Below, piece after piece: positions 1 through 12,246 of a stretch of 64,000 nucleotides of DNA (its first letter is position 1; each line of letters begins with the position of its first letter). The notes beneath the pieces are model-generated. The model was not told the DNA's origin. It was given only the letters and a program-made list of their open reading frames with translations, and ran no database searches. Both the position numbers and the translations under genes were made by a program. Source of the stretch: Gnetum montanum (lineage: Eukaryota > Streptophyta > Gnetopsida > Gnetales > Gnetaceae); contig MNCI01015870.1 in the NCBI GenBank assembly GCA_015680685.1, positions 72,324 to 136,323 on the forward strand. The letters run 5' to 3'.

Positions 1-420
1 CAAATACATTAAGATTCGGTTTGCGTTTTACTATATCATGTTTCTTGTTCCAACCATGCAAACAATACCGTATTTTCTCCAATAATGGGAAAGATACATT
101 ACTCACCGTCTATTCATTGATAAGAATTTAGGACGGTAGATGACATATCTTTATGTATGATACCATGAAAAAATTTGGATCTCAAGCTCATTTACAAATA
201 GTACATTTGCTTCAAAACTTTACATAGAATAACAAGATCCTTTCTGTTTTATCCCATGTATCTTATTTAATACCATTTTTCATCANCAATGAAGATTTTT
301 GACAAGTAGTTTATAGAGGTTGTTCAGACTCTGAGACTCCTTTTCATGAAGGCCTCCCATAGCTTGGCTAAATCTATGTAGCTTACAGGACTCAATAGAT
401 GCAAAATAATACACTGTATG

Positions 421-620
421 GGACGTTGTTATCAATGTTTTCTAGTTTTCTCTTTATCACATTTTGTGCAGCCATTGAATGTCATGGCGAACATGCAGCT
501 AAAATGTGGCTGAAAGCCTAGGACATTGTTATCAATGTTTTCTAGTTTTCTCTTTATCACATTTTGTGCAGCCATTGAATGTCATGGCGAACATGCAGCT
601 AAAATGTGACTGAAAGCCTG
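421..620. repeat. Tandem duplication, 2 x 100 bp
   Basis: Bases 421-520 and 521-620 are nearly identical, differing at about three positions (for example 425/525 and 509/609), all G/A differences. The high identity marks this as a recent local duplication compared with the decayed surroundings. There is no coding content. Confidence 0.95.
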
Positions 621-968
621 GCACAGAGGTAAGACAGAAAGCATAATAACAGTGTGGTTTCATATTTAAGCAGGTCATTCTCTTACTTTAAATAAATTGT
701 ATGCATCTTTCCACCGTAGCCATCCACCATCCACCATTGTTACATCTCATTATTTTAAGATTCTTAACTCAAAACATTTTTTGGACACAACTTCTCTGTT
801 TTGACAAGGGTCGTTTTTTATTATTTTAGTTTAGAGATAACCTATTCACTGAAACAGGGTAGAATAGATACAGAGAGAAACAGATACTTTCCTTCATTTT
901 TTCTGCTTTTGTTTTACCCATAGTAAACTTCTACACCTCTCTAAAAAATGAAAATAAAAATAGAAAAG

Positions 969-1024
969 CTTCTGCACAGATGGAACTGAACCCTTACTTC
1001 TGCACAGATGGAACTGAACCCTTA
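969..1024. repeat. Tandem duplication, 2 x 28 bp
   Basis: A 28-base unit beginning CTTCTGCACAGATGG occurs at 969-996 and again, without a visible change, at 997-1024. Confidence 0.95.
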
Positions 1025-2261
1025 GCACAGAGGTGCTGAAACCAAAGCTAGAACAGATAAGATGGCAAGCATGATAAAAAGCACTATGATGATGATTTGC
1101 CATGCTTAACAAAGTCCTTTTGTTCCATTTCACATTGCATTCCTAGCTTGAACTTATTATATTTGTAGACAGGTCTGTGCTGGCTGTGTGCAAAAGCACA
1201 AATGTGGAGCTGAACAGGACAAGGACAAAAAAGCATAATGACAGACAAGCAAATCTTTTTCTTCCAACACATTACAATACTTAAACCCCATTGTTGCAGA
1301 CTGGGCAGGGTGTGAACAGAGATTACAGAAATGCAGTTCAGCCAGAGTCAAAAACACAGAGCTAGGAGCTAAAACAGGAACAATGACGATAATGCTAATG
1401 TTGGTAGGTTTTGAGTGGAAGAACATATATTTGTTATTGCTGTTGCTGTTGCGTGTGCTGCTGCAGTAGTGGCCAGGAAACAAGAAGATGAGGAGTTGCA
1501 GGAATAGTGTGGATAGTTGACCCACAAGAGCATGGAGAGTAGCAGAAGCAGCGACCTCAGGATGATGATAATGGTGCTTCGCATGCTCTGTTTTGGAAAC
1601 CCCACAAATAGAAGGATCGCAAGAGAACACCAGCAAACCACATGATTCATTTCTGCTAATGCACAAAGCACCCACCCGCAAGCCTCTACCGTGTCTCTCT
1701 TACATGATGACTTACTGACTCCACCTTAGATTATCACAGAAGTTTGTTTCTTTGATTGCATTGTGCTTTTTAACTTTTCTTTTTATTCTTTTTACTGGTC
1801 TGTTTTACACATGCAGGCGTACTTGTTGCAAGGTGTCTGTGGACTGCAGTGGAATGTAGCAGAGCTACTGGTGGTGTGATCTCAGAGGCTGTAATTATTT
1901 ATAAATATTTCTTTGACGGTGGAGGTTTTCCTAGTTATGTGATTGGGGCCTTTGACGGTCCCGTTCAAATCCAAAAAATAGTGTTAGTGTGCCAGAGAGA
2001 ACTGGCAACAATAGTTTGCCTTGACCTTCTTGAAGGATCGTCTCGCCAGCGTTGAAGATCATCGTAGATGATGATGACTATGAAACACACGCTTCATCGG
2101 TGATTCGGTGATCCGTGCATCATTTTCCTTACGGTGGCCTTGCAAAAAAACACGGCATTGTATGACTAAATAATTATTCTGCATTGAGGGGGAAAGTTTA
2201 TTTTTTAAAAGCAACTTTTATAGAATAAATATTGAAACTGAACTTATGATCCTATGGATGA

Positions 2262-2330
2262 GATTACATTTTCATAAAAAATAAAGATAGATTTTATAAA
2301 TTAATCAAGTAACCATAGATCAACAAAAAT
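2262..2330. repeat. Stray copy of the ~450-bp repeat found at 46.5-47.6 kb
   Basis: The stretch starting GATTACATTTTCAT, continuing through an AAAAATAA.GATAGA core and TATAAATT, matches the block at about 46885-46945 and 47330-47390. Similarity is imperfect and short, so this is a diverged dispersed copy or its edge. Confidence 0.5.
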
Positions 2331-3431
2331 AAAACATGTATTTTTTCTCTATAATATTAAATATTATCTCAAATAAGTAATCACAACACAAGAAAAAAAC
2401 ACTTGCAACTCATCTTCAAGAGCTTTTGACCTACACAACCTTTAGGTGCACTTTTATTAGAAAAGCTAAATCCATCTTCCACTTTCAATTCTAAGATAAT
2501 GTAAACTTTAGCAAAGCTTGCCAATGACATTCGAATACTTGATTGGAATTGTATGAGTACTGCTATGGTGAAGTAGCATTTGATACCATCCTTAAGTCCA
2601 AGATTAGCTAGAGGACCTAGAGCAAACCCAAGATGGACTATGCCTCAACATTTATAGCACCTTCATGTACATCATGAGTGTACATCACCTGTTGGTGTAT
2701 TGGTTAGGAATGTATTAAGTATGCCACATAAAATCATATAAGCAACATGATCAACACAACACACACACAAGCATGACCACAAGAAGCATACACATCCACA
2801 AGAGACACTGTCCTCCTATAAGAGCTAAAACACACTTCTACTCTAATGTATCTAGCCCTAAGCCCCATTCTTAAAAAGAAGGGTGGTGGCTCGAGCCTCA
2901 AAGCCAAGGCTCCTCCACAAGCCTACATATCCTTGTGATAAAGTAAACAAAGGAATCAAGGCCAATGTAATTCTTTAGTAATGGTTGTGATAGTATGAAA
3001 CTTGTGAGGATCTCCATGCTCCTCTAGCCCCCATTCCGGAGAGATGCAACTTTTGATCTATCAAAAAGGCATATTTTCCTACACTCTTACTTGCTTGAAA
3101 GAAGCTATGTCCTCTAAGCTTAAGTCTTTGTCTATGCATACCTTCAAACATGGAGAGCATCATGGATGTTGAGGGTATTACACAACTCAAAACCCATGTC
3201 ACAATTGTAGACAAGAAGGTTCAATAGCTAGGTTCATCCATCGTAAAGCACAAGTGTTGAACTCAACTTGATGTCCAATCAAGGTTTAGAGATGCCCACA
3301 CAACCTAAGTTAAGGAAGAAAATGCTTGCGCTTTTTCATGTAAATTGTACCAATCTTTCTACCTAGAGTGAGACTCGCTTCACATACAAACCTTTCCTAC
3401 ACTTATAATGATACAAAGATGTAGTCCTCCG
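2331..3431. other. Non-genic stretch between repeats
   Basis: No gene or known element domain was seen. The sequence is low in coding potential, with a short CA-rich patch around 2755-2776. It leads into the ~31-34 bp tandem repeat that was the landing site of element A, so it may belong to the same older repeat unit. Confidence 0.4.
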
Positions 3432-3561
3432 AAGGTACTCATTCCTACATCCAGATATAGTGCTTTCATCTCAAAGATGCTTTCTCAAAACTATGCTTTC
3501 TACTTAAAGATGTAGTCACAATCCTGTGCTTCCTACTCAAAGACACAGTCTAATCCAATGC
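3432..3561. repeat. Minisatellite, left part (units ~31-34 bp)
   Basis: Several units of the form TGCTTCCTACTCAAAGATG followed by a variable tail (TAGTCACAATC, CTTTCTCAAAAC and similar) are arranged in tandem. The array stops at 3561 at the LTR of element A and resumes at 13067, so the two parts are one array split by the insertion. Confidence 0.8.
3557..3561. repeat. Target-site duplication of element A (left)
   Basis: AATGC immediately precedes the TGATGA end of the LTR. The matching copy on the far side is AATGA at 13067-13071, four of five bases identical, and both sit in the same minisatellite phase. Confidence 0.75.
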
Positions 3562-4355
3562 TGATGAGCGGCAAGGTACCCCTACGCTCAACCATACGAA
3601 TAAGAGCGTTTCATGCACGATCCAGTCGAATTCCAAGGACTAAGTGCCAATGTACCTTTGTGGAACAATAACAGGTTGGTTAATCATTATCTTTCCAAAA
3701 TTACTTATATGTCACAGTTGTATGGTTAAGTAAGCTTGAGGCATATGATTTTTATAGCTTTTATGTGTTTTATATCCTATGCTAGTAAGGAAGGGGAGAG
3801 AGATAACTAAGTAACGAATCTCATGTAACTACTCATTAACTAAGTTTTAATTACTCCTAACACCAATATCTGTTCCCACTTGCTGTACACATCCTGAACT
3901 AGTGCAACGCTGCTAGGATTACCAAACGCTAATCGTCACTGGGTTACCAAGTGCTACACGCATGCTCGAAGCAATTGTACTGAGTGTATTTAACTAAGAG
4001 AGTTGTAGGGTGAGAGAAATCATTAATCAACTATGAAAGTATTAAATAATAATTAACAGTAATTAATCTATTCTGAATGCTGCAAGGTTTATCATAAAGT
4101 TCGTCTTTATTGCCGTACACAAAGTGTGCTCAAGTACATAATGCTCGAATAAAGATCTGTTCACTCTATGACTCCTACAACAGGCATGAAGAAATAATTC
4201 TAACTCTGGAGGAAAAAAATGGCAAGAGTTCTGCTAAGGGACTAATTATCTAATGTCAAAACCAAGGGCACCACCTCTTATTTATAGGCGAGGAGATAGG
4301 CCCCGATATCAGGTATCCGATATCGCATGGTTGGATCTGATATCGCGGTTCATCA
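3562..4355 (-). repeat. Element A 3' LTR
   Basis: In element orientation this is the downstream LTR. It begins, read on the plus strand, with TGATGAGCGG and ends with TTCATCA at 4349-4355. A minus-strand TATAAATA box lies at 4279-4286, and several GATATC-type palindromes cluster at 4303-4347, in the U3 part upstream of that box. It pairs with 12247-13066. Confidence 0.93.
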
Positions 4356-4365
4356 TACCCCCATG
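4356..4365 (-). other. Element A polypurine tract
   Basis: Read on the minus strand, CATGGGGGTA abuts the TGATGA start of the 3' LTR. This is the usual place for the plus-strand primer. Elements B, C and N have GTGGGGGTA, GTAGGGGTA and GTGGAGGTA in the same position. Confidence 0.85.
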
Positions 4366-6310
4366 ACTGAATGAAAACTCATCCTCAAGTTTCTTACAAA
4401 ATATTGGGAAGGTATGGGATTATTGACTGAATGACCATTGAAGGTGGAACGGGGTGACAGACTCAATGTGCCCGGTGAACCGATCAATAATACAATACAT
4501 GACAGCATTACTGTTCATGACCACTGAGGTGAACACTATACATAAATGATATCCAGCCTTTATTTGGTAGCTGGAAGAAAAGGAGAGAGAAAAAGAATAA
4601 GGCGTGTTGCTGTCGATGCCAAGATTGTGCCTTCCGCTGTTTATCCATAGCCATGTCACCAATCTTGCTCCTTTCGTAAATGCTCTAGTCCTAGTCCATC
4701 CTGAGTGTTTGCTCTAGGCCCAATCCATTGTTGTATGATCGTCATTTGCACACACAATGTAGTCACAAATGAGCAAGGGTAGATAAATCACAATGTAGTT
4801 GAAACCTTGCGTTGATGTAAAGTGCATTGGTTGAGTTGTGGTTATGGCAAATACTGATTCTAGAGATTTAACACTGGTGACTACCTAAGTTGTAGGAGTT
4901 AGGAAAAATTGAAAAATTTGTTCCAGGGCCCCCATGACTAAGAGCGAACCTTCAGTAGCGATAGGATGAAGAAAGATAAGGAATAAGAAAGATGGAGAAA
5001 AAGCAACAATGGCAATGCCAATAAAGTTGATTTCATGGATGGGGATGAAACAAAAAATTGTTGATTGCAGGAAATGTTAAGGAAAAGAAGTTAACAAATG
5101 CACCAAAAAGGAATGCCAGTGGGTCCTCTCCAAAGCAGGCTCATGCCCTTGATGCCCTAACAGACCCACAAACCAAAGAGTCTGTAGGCTCTAAGAACGT
5201 CATTTGAAAGAAAGAGTTAAAAAATTACCCATAAGAACTTACCAAGGAAAAACAATGCATCAACCAAGATATAGACTAATAATAAAGTTGGCAATGAGGT
5301 GAAAAATAGAAAAGAAAGGTGGAGAGGAGAGAATGGAATGGAAACACAAAAAAAAGGTTGTGTAAAGTCCCTTGTGTGTGTTTTATGGTTAATGTAACTG
5401 AGTAGAACTCATTCCAAGTCCAAGCTCAACAAACCACATTCAGTGACCTCACATCAACACATTTGACCAACCTATCCTCTTGAAGCAACAAGAATGCCTC
5501 TACAAAAAGTCACCACCATTCCAAGGAGAGCAAGATGGAGAATCAGGAGGCGAGAAAGGACCTTAGTTAGAGGGAACCTTCAGGCATGGGTAACATGTCT
5601 TTTCAATGCCATAACTAGTGTGTGTAGCCCAAGTTAATTATTGTGTCTAAGGGGTGTGCTTTGAATTCTCACTTTTTTTTTGCATGAGAACCACATCATG
5701 AAAAGACCTATTTTTATGTACTCAACTTCTGAATATTTGATGAATAGCAGAATGGTAGAAAACCCAAAGAAAAAGCATCCAAGCACTCAAGAGAATAGCC
5801 AACACAACTGCATCAAATCCCCTTGAAGTCACACCCTTTTCATCCTGGGAGTCTTTCCTTAGTTTGAGAAATACCCAGCCATCAATTCGTTAACAATTTT
5901 ATTAGAGAAAGGGACTATACAAGTCCAATCCAAGGAAGACCATAGGATTTTATGGATGCATGAACGACGTGGACTTATTGCCTGTTTAATAAAAAGAACC
6001 ATACCTTAATATCAACATCATAATTCAAATGTAAAACCCAAACATTAGCAATCAATATAGTATTATTCATACCACCATCATGAACACTTATTCGATGACG
6101 AACAAAATAAAGTAATCACATAAAGAAATGGTAAAAATATGAACGATGGTGTAAAACAAAAATAAGAAAGATTAATGAAATGTGCAAAACAAAAACATGT
6201 AAAACAAAGATGTGTAAAAAAAATGTGCAAAACAAAATTGTGTAAAAAAAATTTAGAAAGAACTGAGGGCCTTCAATGGTTAGCAGAGGTGGCCATCTCC
6301 TCCATGACTA
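4366..6310 (-). other. Element A post-pol spacer (non-coding, T-rich, with conserved blocks)
   Basis: Between the integrase end and the 3' LTR there is no coding block. On the minus strand it opens with a purine motif (6291-6309, reading AGTCATGGAGGAGATGGCC) and then a T-rich run (about 6130-6250). Three short blocks follow that recur in elements B, C and (two of them) N: GACATGTTACCCATGCCT (5578-5603), a TGAGGTCACTGAATG-type block (5437-5454) and TTTGGAGAGGACCCACT (5117-5140). The order is the same in each family. The function is unknown. Confidence 0.8.
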
Positions 6311-6405
6311 TGTTGGAAGGAGGAGATCCAAAATAATGAGCAAGGTTGCCCACTTACAGAGGTAGCACATGTTCTGGCTATCCTAAACTCATGGAAAGGT
6401 TTTGT

Positions 6406-7540
6406 TTATTGCATGTTGACTAACAGTCTCTTATCTGGGCTCTCAGGCTTATATATGGTCATGGCCCCTGAAGGAAAAGTTGCATAGATAATGTAAGGTC
6501 CTTCCCATAGTGTTTGAAATTTAGTACATTGTGACACATGTGCGGGGTTCCAGTAGAGAACCTTATCTCCTAGCTGATACTTAACTTTCCTAATTTTCAG
6601 ATCATGCATTGTTTATTAAATGCCTTGTACAATGCATTAGATGACAGGGCAACTAGTCAGTTCTCATCTAGCAAGTTAAGAGTCATCAACCTTTGTTTTT
6701 GTGCTAGATCAAGGTCAAGGTTGAGGTCACATGCCATGGATAGTGTACGGAGCTCAGTTTGGATAGGAAGTGTTGGAAGTTTTCTATACACTAACTCGTA
6801 GGGAGAGTAGCTTGTAGGGAGTTTCCATGTGGAGTGGTATGCCCAAAGAGCATCATTTAGTTTAGTGCTCTAGTCTCACCTATACTTGCTAATGGTTCTA
6901 GTCAGTATCTTAGTAATCTCCCTGTTGGTGACCTCGGCTTGACCGTTCACTTAGGGGTGGTATGATGTAGTCAATTTATGCTCAACCCCTAAGAATTGCA
7001 TTAACTTCTGAAAAGTTACACTTGTGAAGTGTGTTCCATTTTTTGAAATAAGTGCACGTGGCACACCAAACCTGTTGATGACTTGTTGTTGAACAAATCG
7101 TGCAGCTATAGATGATGTGCAATCTTTAACGGCAGCTGCTTCAGCCCATTTTTTTAAGTAGTCTACGGCAACTATGATGTAAGATTTTCCATTGGACATT
7201 GGTGTAATGGGCCCCATGAAATCAATTCTCCAAATATTGAATGGTTCTAACGATTGAATCCATTATTGCTAACCCTCCATTCTAGCAGTCATTACCCCAT
7301 CACGTTGATGGTGCTCACAAGATTGGACGAATTGATGGGCATCCCGGAACAAGGTAGGCCAATAATACCCTGCAAGTAAGATCTTGATGGTCATTCATCT
7401 CCCAACATAATGACCCCTACAAGGGCCCTCATGAGCATCTTGAAGAACTCTCAGTTGATCTCTATCGGGAACATACCATCGAACCAAGCCATTGGGACAT
7501 ACTTTGTAAAGTTGTCCATTGATCTCCATAAAGTACTTGG
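6406..7540 (-). pseudogene. Element A integrase (degenerate)
   Basis: Integrase would insert the cDNA copy into host DNA. In element order an HHCC zinc-binding region (about 7540-7290) carries the GHYVGR and CEHHQR signatures. A core (7217-6951) follows with FMGPITP, the first catalytic Asp in VAVDY, then [10 protein letters not shown] and [11 protein letters not shown]-terminal basic tail (6609-6406) includes QLGDKVLYWNP and WEGPY. The second catalytic Asp, expected just before NGTHF, reads Lys (SKNGTHF), which would inactivate the enzyme. Frames are also broken between the three parts. No chromodomain follows the tail. Confidence 0.88.
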
Positions 7541-7659
7541 CTTTGTGAAGAAACTGTTGTTTCTTCTTAAGGCCTAGCTCTTGTGGTGTTTGTTGGGTAA
7601 GGAGATAGGTAAGAATGCTACTGTACTAGTTTGTCTCCATGAGTGATTGGTTATTCACT

Positions 7660-8830
7660 ACACTAGCAAAGAGGAATTCATTAGGGAAATGATCGAAAAT
7701 TGGATACTCATCCTCTTTGTTATCCCAGCACAATTGAGATAAATGATCGGCAACTACATTCTCGATGCCTTTGCAATCGATCATCGTTAAATCAAACTCT
7801 TGTAGGATTACAAGCCATCATATAATATGGGGGCTTACCATTGGCTTATTCATGAGGAACTGGATTGCACTATGATCTATGTGTATGAATACTTTGTATC
7901 CTAATACATAGTTTCTAAACGTTTCTAGTGAAAACACTACAACCATTAATTCTTTTTTTGTAGTAGTATAGTTAAGTTGTGCACTAGCGATACTTTTACA
8001 TGCACAGTGGATGTAATAAGGACATTTTTGGTCCTCTAACTATGTAAGTACAACTCCTAAGGCATAGTTGGATGCGTTAGTCATGATATGGAATGGTTTG
8101 AACTAGTCAAGAGCTTGTAGAATGGGTGTTTCTACCAGCTTCTATTTCAAAGTTTGGAAAGCTAGTTTGCATTCCCTAGTCTACTCAAAGGGTATGTTCT
8201 TTTTTTGTTAGCTCTACTAATGGTTTGGAAACCTTTGAAAAGTTCTCTATGAATCTCCTATAGTAGCCACTGTGTCCAAGGAATGATTGAATGTCTTTGA
8301 CAATTTCTGGTTGATGGGTAATTCCTTGGATGACTTTGATTTTCTCAAGGTCTACCTCTATCCCTGTACGTAAGATTTTATGCTTAAAGTACTACATCTT
8401 CTTGGACCATCAAATGGATCTTTTGCCAATTGAGTCTTAAATTACTTTCTACATATCTTTTCAACACTTGCTCTAATTGGTCCAAGGCTTGATCAAAGTT
8501 TGCTCCATAAGTGGAGAAGTCATCCATAAAGACTTCCACACCATTTCCTATCTACTACTGGAATATGCTTAGAACTAAGCGTTGAAACATTGTAGGGGTA
8601 TTGCACAAGCTAAACGACATTTTTTTGTATGCAAACATTCTCCAAGGACTAGTGAAGGTAGTTTTGGTTTGGTCTTCTGGGGCTATTTTTATTTGGTTGT
8701 ATCTACTATATCCATCTAGAAAACTATAATAGTGATGCCATGTGATTGTGTCTAAGACTTGGTCAAAAAATGGCAACAAAAAGTGATCCTTGAATGTTGC
8801 CATGTTTAAATTTCTTAGGAATTTCCAACT
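7660..8830 (-). pseudogene. Element A reverse transcriptase and RNase H (degenerate)
   Basis: The polymerase remnant copies element RNA into DNA in intact relatives. The best frame (8803-8555) has KDHFLLPF, FLDGYSRYNQI, APEDQTKTTF and a CNTPTMFQR motif. The catalytic FMDD box is at 8519-8530 and is unchanged. RNase H-like sequence follows at about 7960-7690, with HIDHSAIQFLMNKP, LQEFDL and ADHLSQL. Many stops and frame changes separate these pieces. The N-terminal part of the polymerase, before KDHF, is not recognisable and may be deleted. Confidence 0.88.
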
Positions 8831-9089
8831 TCCCCTAGTTGATGTTTTCGAGGTTAGGACTTGGAAATTGGCGGTGGACTTGCTTTAATGCATCTATGTT
8901 ATCTATGTAAGCGTAAGTTAAACCCTCAGTTAGTTCCATGCATATAAGTGAGCTACCTTTTTGTTTAGTTGTCAGCCACTGGGTGTCTTCTTATCATGTG
9001 GATGTTGCATACAGGAACCTTTTCATATTGATCACTTGTGCACACTAATTGCATGCAGGCCATGTTAAACTTTGCACAACCCATGATCT

Positions 9090-9740
9090 CTACACGCAAT
9101 TACACCCTATGTCACTGTATGCGATGCATGAAACTTTCTTCTTCTCAAACTTTCCGAAAGTATTTTCCTTAGATATTTCTAGGGAAAGATCATTGATTCC
9201 TAGGCGCACATTGATAGTGCTTAGCCATGCCCTTCCCATTATGATTGGAAAGTCCTCATTACTATTGTTTACTTGAATCACTAGAAAGTCAGCTAGATAT
9301 GACCATCCACAGACAGTGGTAACAATGTCCTCCACTAATCCCAAGGGAATAGTGATGGACTAGTTGGCCAACTCTAAATGGATGTTGCTCTTTTTTAATG
9401 GAGGTAGGTTCCAAGCCTTTTACATTTCTTGGGATATTAGGTTGACACTAGAACCTGAATCCAAAAGAGCTTTGCATGGCTCATTCCTAGTGATTTGTAG
9501 ATATATTAGGGGACTCCTAGGATTAGAGAATTTCCTGGGAAGGTGGCTAGCTTTGATCCAATCAGTAATGACATGTCTTAACATGACCATATACGTTGAA
9601 TGTGGTGTTAGGCTTGAAGGGGGCTCTAAAGTTTCATTTGATACGGAGACGTCCAAAGACTCAGCTGCTTGTGATTGCAAAGGCTTGGTTGGAATGTTGG
9701 TTCTAAAGAAAGGTCTTTTCTTCATACAGTTTTTAGAACC
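9090..9740 (-). pseudogene. Element A retropepsin-type aspartic protease (degenerate)
   Basis: The protease cuts the element polyprotein. The first part (to 9420) ends with ALLDSGSSVNLISQEM, which holds the catalytic Asp-Ser-Gly triad and the following hydrophobic stretch. The second part (9344-9090) holds GWSYLADFLVI and FPIIMGRAWLSTI, the flap and the C-terminal strand equivalent to the GRP/GRA motif of the family. The triad is intact here, damaged in D (Asp-Thr-Ser) and deleted in B. Confidence 0.88.
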
Positions 9741-9789
9741 AACAGTAGGTTGAGGATTAACAACCCTTGTGGCATTGCGTTGCTATGGC

Positions 9790-12114
9790 TGAGCAGGGAG
9801 TTTACCTTGCATTGTTGGAGCAGGTGGTAATGGTGCTATTGGTGGGAGAGATGCAACCAGATTTGAAGGATGGTGCACTTGTGGAATATCAACCCTAGGA
9901 GAGGGAGTCCTATAGTACTAGTGGGTTTGGTAGTGATGTTGAGAAGTAACATGATCGACAGAGTCACATGGAGAGATTGGATGTTGCATGTAATATCCAT
10001 ATGGGTCAGGTTGATGGTAAGGATGTTGTTGCCTTGGTGGTGGCATTCCCCATGATTGTGGATGCTACCACTGTTGATGTTACTTAATTGGTTGTGGTGG
10101 ACTTCCACTTGGATAATACGTTAAAGGTTGGTGGAACTACCTTGGGTTACCTTGAGGATAAGGTAACTGTTGGGATGTTTACTATTTGTTTAATCATGGG
10201 TTAGGTGCATACACCCTAGACTCCTGCAAATGTGAGATCATAGGGCAACATTCCTTAGGATAGTCGTATTATCATATCTCGCATCCACTATCATCATTTG
10301 TATCTGAGTCCATAACCTCTTCAACAATAACGACTTTGCCCTTACCCTCGTTATGTGCATTTTTCGCCTCTCTTTTTTTTCTTTTGTCATGGTCACTACC
10401 TCACTTTCTAGATTCCTCTACTATTTTGAGAATAATTTGAAACCCACTATTCAGGGAGTCCCACATTTGGTCTACCTTTATCAATACTTCTGATGTTAAC
10501 TTTTGGATAGGCAAGGTTTCTCTATTCACCATCTCTTTGAGTGGCGACTCTTCCTCATCCTTACAAAATCTTACTCTGTTCTTCTAGAGAGAAGGATCTT
10601 GGTTATATTCTTCTGCACTCTCTCTCTTTCGTAGCTCACCTTCTTCCTTAGCAACTTGCTCCAATATTCTATAAATTTGATGAGACCTAAGCTCGAATAA
10701 CCTTCCTTGGGCATAAGTCTCAAGGGTTCTTCTCGTTTTATGCCTAAGCCCATCTAGGAGATGGTGTAGTTGATCCCAATAAGAATAACCATGGCCAAGA
10801 CAACAATGTAATAGTGCATAATAGTGGCCCATGATAGCATCCAAGGGTTCATGACTTCCTTGTTTCCATCCTTGCATTTTCTTTCGTAGGTTAGACACCT
10901 GTGAGTATGTTTGGTACTTATCGTTGAACAATTCTAACATAGTACTCCACCTATGAATGAATTCTGGTTCTAAGGAATGGTACTAGCTTTTAGCTTCTTT
11001 TACTAGTATCCATGGGAACAACTTAAGTTTTTGCCACTCGTTCTCTATGTTTTGCAAGACACATGCATCATGAAATTCTTGTAAGTGATTTTGAGGATCA
11101 GCATTATATCCCCCTTCAAATCATGGGATGTTATTCATATCTAACCTCTTGATCCTACTATCTCTTTGGTGCCTTGTTGGAACTCTCACAGCCTTAGTTA
11201 TGTCTAGCATGCTTCGAGTAGTGAGTAGGGGCTCATCATGATCGTCTCGTTTTTGGCATCTTTGATGCCTACACTATTCCCTACTCTCCCTTCTTCTATG
11301 TCGTGATTCCCTAGAGTGCCCTCGTCCTATGTCTTGATTGTTTCATTTGTGACTTCCACTTTGCTTGCCCTTATCCTCATGATCTTTCTCTCTATGGCTA
11401 CATCCAAATACTAAAGGAGAGGGTGGAGGAGATGATGAAGTTGAAGAAGAAGGAGAACCACCATCATGATGGTGTCTACTACCTTCTCTTTGGTGGTCTC
11501 TGCCTCGATTGTGATTGCAATCAGAATGCCCATATTTGTCATGTGTCCTTGTTTCTTTTTCAAACACTTTGTGCCCATTGGTATCAACACCTAGGAGTAG
11601 AATGAAGGTTTTGATACACAACCCCTTGGCCAAAGTCAAGGGGAGGAACATCGTTATGTGGGTGACTACTTGCGGTAGGTTCATCATCCTCAATTTTTCT
11701 TAAAACATTGGGGGCATCCTTGGACCATTTTCCCTTCAAAGACTTATGGTTTCTCTCCTTTTGCAAATTCCTTTGACGTTGCACCTCCATGGGACAATAG
11801 TCTCTCGAATCATAGACCTACGTAACATATTCTATGTGTAAGTGTTGCATGCCTATTCGTGTGAGAGCACAAAGAAGCATGCTTGGGACTAAACGGTTGG
11901 GAGGTAACACTATGTTACCTTGCAAGTCATGCCAATGCAATTGTTCATCTTAATGGAGAATAAAGGTGAAGTCAGGTACATATTCATTGGGATGAATATA
12001 TACCACACAAAACTATTAAGGGATTGGCGGATCAATGTCATGTATAACATGTTGCCAATTGCTTCTTGTGTTAGTCCTAGGTGGTGAAGTGCTTTTGTGC
12101 GAAGAAGAAGATAT
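9790..12114 (-). pseudogene. Element A gag (degenerate)
   Basis: Gag is the capsid-forming protein. The best preserved block is 10940-10584 on the minus strand (LFNDKYQTYSQVSNLRKKMQ, LDGLRHKTRRTLETYAQG, AKEEGELRKRE). It matches the retrotransposon gag domain and its counterparts in elements N, B, C and D. The N-terminal part (12114 to about 11900) parallels the start of gag in D. The expected ATG reads ATA at 12112-12114, so the start is lost. A Ser/His/Lys-rich region spans about 11700-11350. A Pro/Gln/His-rich tail, ending before the protease, spans about 10130-9800. Confidence 0.8.
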
Positions 12115-12227
12115 CTTATCTTTTTCAGTGTGCAATGTACTATTATCTTTTCCTTAACCAACCCTAAGGGTTTGTTCCAATGATGTGAATGATTTCCTAA
12201 GTTCTACTTAGCATACAAACAACTAAG

Positions 12228-12246
12228 TCCTTGGCAATGGTGCCAA
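12228..12246 (-). other. Element A primer-binding site (tRNA-Asp type)
   Basis: Immediately inside the 5' LTR, the minus strand reads TTGGCACCATTGCCAAGGA. It fits the complement of the 3' end of plant tRNA-Asp with a few transition changes. The four other Ty3/gypsy elements here have relatives of the same site. Confidence 0.85.

Larger units (their letters stand above)
1..2261. other. Non-genic left flank
   Basis: No recognisable gene, transposon domain or structural RNA was seen. Open frames here are under 180 codons, carry no recognised motif, and overlap one another on the minus strand between 1084 and 1681, which suggests chance. The stretch contains two small tandem duplications, listed separately. 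It also has several diverged copies of a phrase resembling CAGA..GCATAATGACAG (near 613-650, 1027-1080, 1192-1245 and 1354-1395), so at least 600-1400 looks like an old, decayed repeat. One undetermined base is at 286. Confidence 0.5.

Noticed and set aside
1157-1681. Minus-strand open frame of 174 codons as a possible gene
   Set aside because: No recognised domain was seen, it overlaps other open frames, and the underlying DNA contains diverged repeats. An uninterrupted frame of this length alone is weak evidence.
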